Source of the DNA: an uncultured Anaerolineales bacterium
Lineage (GTDB): Bacteria; Chloroflexota; Anaerolineae; Anaerolineales; UBA4823
Reading direction: 5' to 3'
Assembly: GCA_937928795.1 (NCBI GenBank)
Contig: CALFWB010000102.1
Coordinates: forward strand, 1-38,652
Length of the DNA: 38,652 nt
Positions 37,452 through 38,652 of this stretch are shown piece by piece. The notes beneath the pieces are model-generated. The model saw nothing but the letters and a program-made list of their open reading frames with translations, did no database searches and was not told where the DNA came from. The position numbers and the translations under genes are program-made. How positions within the stretch are numbered: the stretch's first letter is position 1; every line of letters begins with the position of its first letter.

Positions 37452-38638
37452 ATCGGAATGGGTTTCGGGCTTTATTCACGCTGACGGGGGAGCAAGCCCT
37501 CGCTCAGGCGGTTGCGCTGAAACCCAGCGAAGAGACCTATTTGCTGCACTATCAGACCCTCCTTCGCCGCTTTGAACCCTCCCTCGCACAAGCTGCTGTT
37601 GAGACGGCAATCCTGCGCCAAAAGGCAAAGCACAAGACGCCCTTTGCCGCCCAGCTCTACTTCACTCGCGAGGCTTTGGAACAGGCTTCGCATTGGGAAG
37701 TTGCTTGCTATCGGGCAAGCCGCATGGGCGGCTATGATCGCATTCTCGACTTCGGCTGTTCGATCGGGGGCGATAGCCTTGCCTTTGCCCAAAACGCCTT
37801 CACGGTCGGGATCGATTGCGATCCTCTGCGCCTCTATCTCGCCCAAGCCAACGGGCGGGCTTTGCACCTCGAGGAAAGGCTTTGCTTTCTCCAAGCCGAT
37901 TTGAGACAAGGCTTGCCCTTGCGCAGGGGTCTGGCTAAAACCGCCGCCTTTTTCGATCCAGCCCGCCGCCTTTCTGGAAGACGGCGCTTTCACGTTGAGA
38001 GCTACCAACCGCCGCTGAGCATTGTGCGGGAGTGGCGACCGTTTTTAGCGGCTCTGGCGGTGAAACTCTCGCCGGGCGTGGCTTTGCAGGAGCTTGCCGC
38101 TTATGCCGGCGAGGTGGAATTTATTTCGTATAAAGGCGAGCTAAAAGAGGCTGTGCTTTGGCTGGGTGAGCTGCGAAGCGGTTGGCGGCGTGCCACCCTA
38201 TTGCCTGCAGGAGTGAGCCTCTCCTCCGAAGACTCTTCGGCAGCCGAGGACGAACTTCCGCTCTCGCCCCCGGCGGCTTATCTCTATGAACCTGACCCGG
38301 CCATCCTGCGCGCCGGCTTGGTGCGCAAGCTAGGACGAATGCTGAACGCGCAGCAGATGGACGACGAAATCGCCTATCTGACCGCCGAGCAAGCCATAAC
38401 AACCCCTTTTGCCCGCTGTTGGCGAGTGGAGAGCTGGTTTCCTTTTCAACTGAAGCGTTTGCGCGCTTACCTGCGCGCTCGAAGGGTAGGCAAAGTAACC
38501 GTCAAAAAACGTGGCTCGCCGCTGCAGCCTGAAGCCCTGCAAGGCGCTTTGCGCCTGAAGGGCGAAGAAGAGCGCATTCTCTTCCTCACCCATTTGCGAG
38601 GTCAACCGATTGTGGTTATCGCCTATCCGCCGGATTAG
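37448..38638 (+). CDS. SAM-dependent methyltransferase with C-terminal THUMP-like domain
   Basis: 396 residues starting MNRNGFRALF. A helical N-terminal part (about 1-90) leads to a Rossmann methyltransferase domain with motif I DFGCSIGGDSLAFA, DCDPLRL and the late FFDPARRLSGRRRF, which matches the DPARR motif of the THUMP-like methyltransferase family. The C-terminus (about 300-396) holds VKKRGSPLQPEAL and the ending THLRGQPIVVIA, as in the THUMP-like domain that probably binds RNA. It would be an RNA-modifying enzyme; the target is not known. Translation is coupled to the EamA gene. The open frame upstream of 37448 is an overlap artefact. Confidence 0.85.
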   Translation: MNRNGFRALFTLTGEQALAQAVALKPSEETYLLHYQTLLRRFEPSLAQAAVETAILRQKAKHKTPFAAQLYFTREALEQASHWEVACYRASRMGGYDRILDFGCSIGGDSLAFAQNAFTVGIDCDPLRLYLAQANGRALHLEERLCFLQADLRQGLPLRRGLAKTAAFFDPARRLSGRRRFHVESYQPPLSIVREWRPFLAALAVKLSPGVALQELAAYAGEVEFISYKGELKEAVLWLGELRSGWRRATLLPAGVSLSSEDSSAAEDELPLSPPAAYLYEPDPAILRAGLVRKLGRMLNAQQMDDEIAYLTAEQAITTPFARCWRVESWFPFQLKRLRAYLRARRVGKVTVKKRGSPLQPEALQGALRLKGEEERILFLTHLRGQPIVVIAYPPD

Positions 38639-38652
38639 GCATTCACAAAGAT

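Overview
The window looks like a chromosomal segment of an uncultured or little-studied bacterium, most probably Chloroflexota of the Anaerolineae type. This is inferred from several signs: lipoproteins and membrane proteins with Thr/Pro-rich linkers, a 2004-residue alpha-2-macroglobulin lipoprotein, the order mtaB - HIT - yqeY - pgpH - ybeY - dgkA, and intergenic spaces filled with short palindromic repeats. No rRNA, tRNA, CRISPR array or transposase gene was seen.

Layout. 0-4 kb (minus): a polysaccharide flippase and an orphan molybdopterin subunit of the xanthine dehydrogenase family, separated by a strong hairpin. 4.2-6.1 kb (plus): a membrane-anchored Ig-like/beta-propeller protein overlapping a redoxin. 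6.1-8.6 kb (minus): a ketopantoate-reductase-like gene, a repeat-filled spacer, an unrecognised 327-residue protein and, coupled to it by a TAATG overlap, a 50-codon small ORF. 8.6-14.6 kb (plus): the alpha-2-macroglobulin with an intact CxEQ thioester motif. 14.7-25.1 kb (minus): a two-component system followed by a complete branched-chain-amino-acid-type ABC transporter (binding protein, two ATPases, two permeases) that runs on, with overlaps or short gaps, into an N-terminal-nucleophile peptidase (C69/secernin-like) and an acetamidase/formamidase. The last seven genes look like one operon for taking up and hydrolysing an amide- or peptide-like nutrient. This block is visibly poorer in G+C than its flanks. 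25.5-31.6 kb (plus): conserved housekeeping genes (tRNA methylthiotransferase, HIT, YqeY, 7TM-HD phosphohydrolase, YbeY, diacylglycerol kinase, endonuclease-IV-like TIM barrel). 31.6-33.5 kb (minus): a 10-bp tandem repeat array, a Thr/Pro-linker membrane protein and a PpiC-type foldase lipoprotein. 34-38.6 kb (plus): a tightly packed set of plsC-like acyltransferase, UPF0104-type flippase, FAD oxidoreductase, a one-repeat EamA transporter and a THUMP-like methyltransferase.

Three things stand out beyond the gene list. (1) A 78-bp element at 33575-33652 has 19-bp imperfect terminal inverted repeats and an exact 9-bp direct repeat abutting both ends, the structure of a miniature inverted-repeat transposable element. 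(2) Several genes have a TATAAT/TAGAAT box placed so that the predicted transcript starts at, or within two bases of, the start codon, suggesting leaderless mRNAs. (3) The transporter-amidase-peptidase operon with its adjacent Cache-type sensor kinase forms a coherent, possibly acquired module with unknown substrate.

Start codons were revised where ribosome-binding sites, promoter boxes or overlaps decide the matter.
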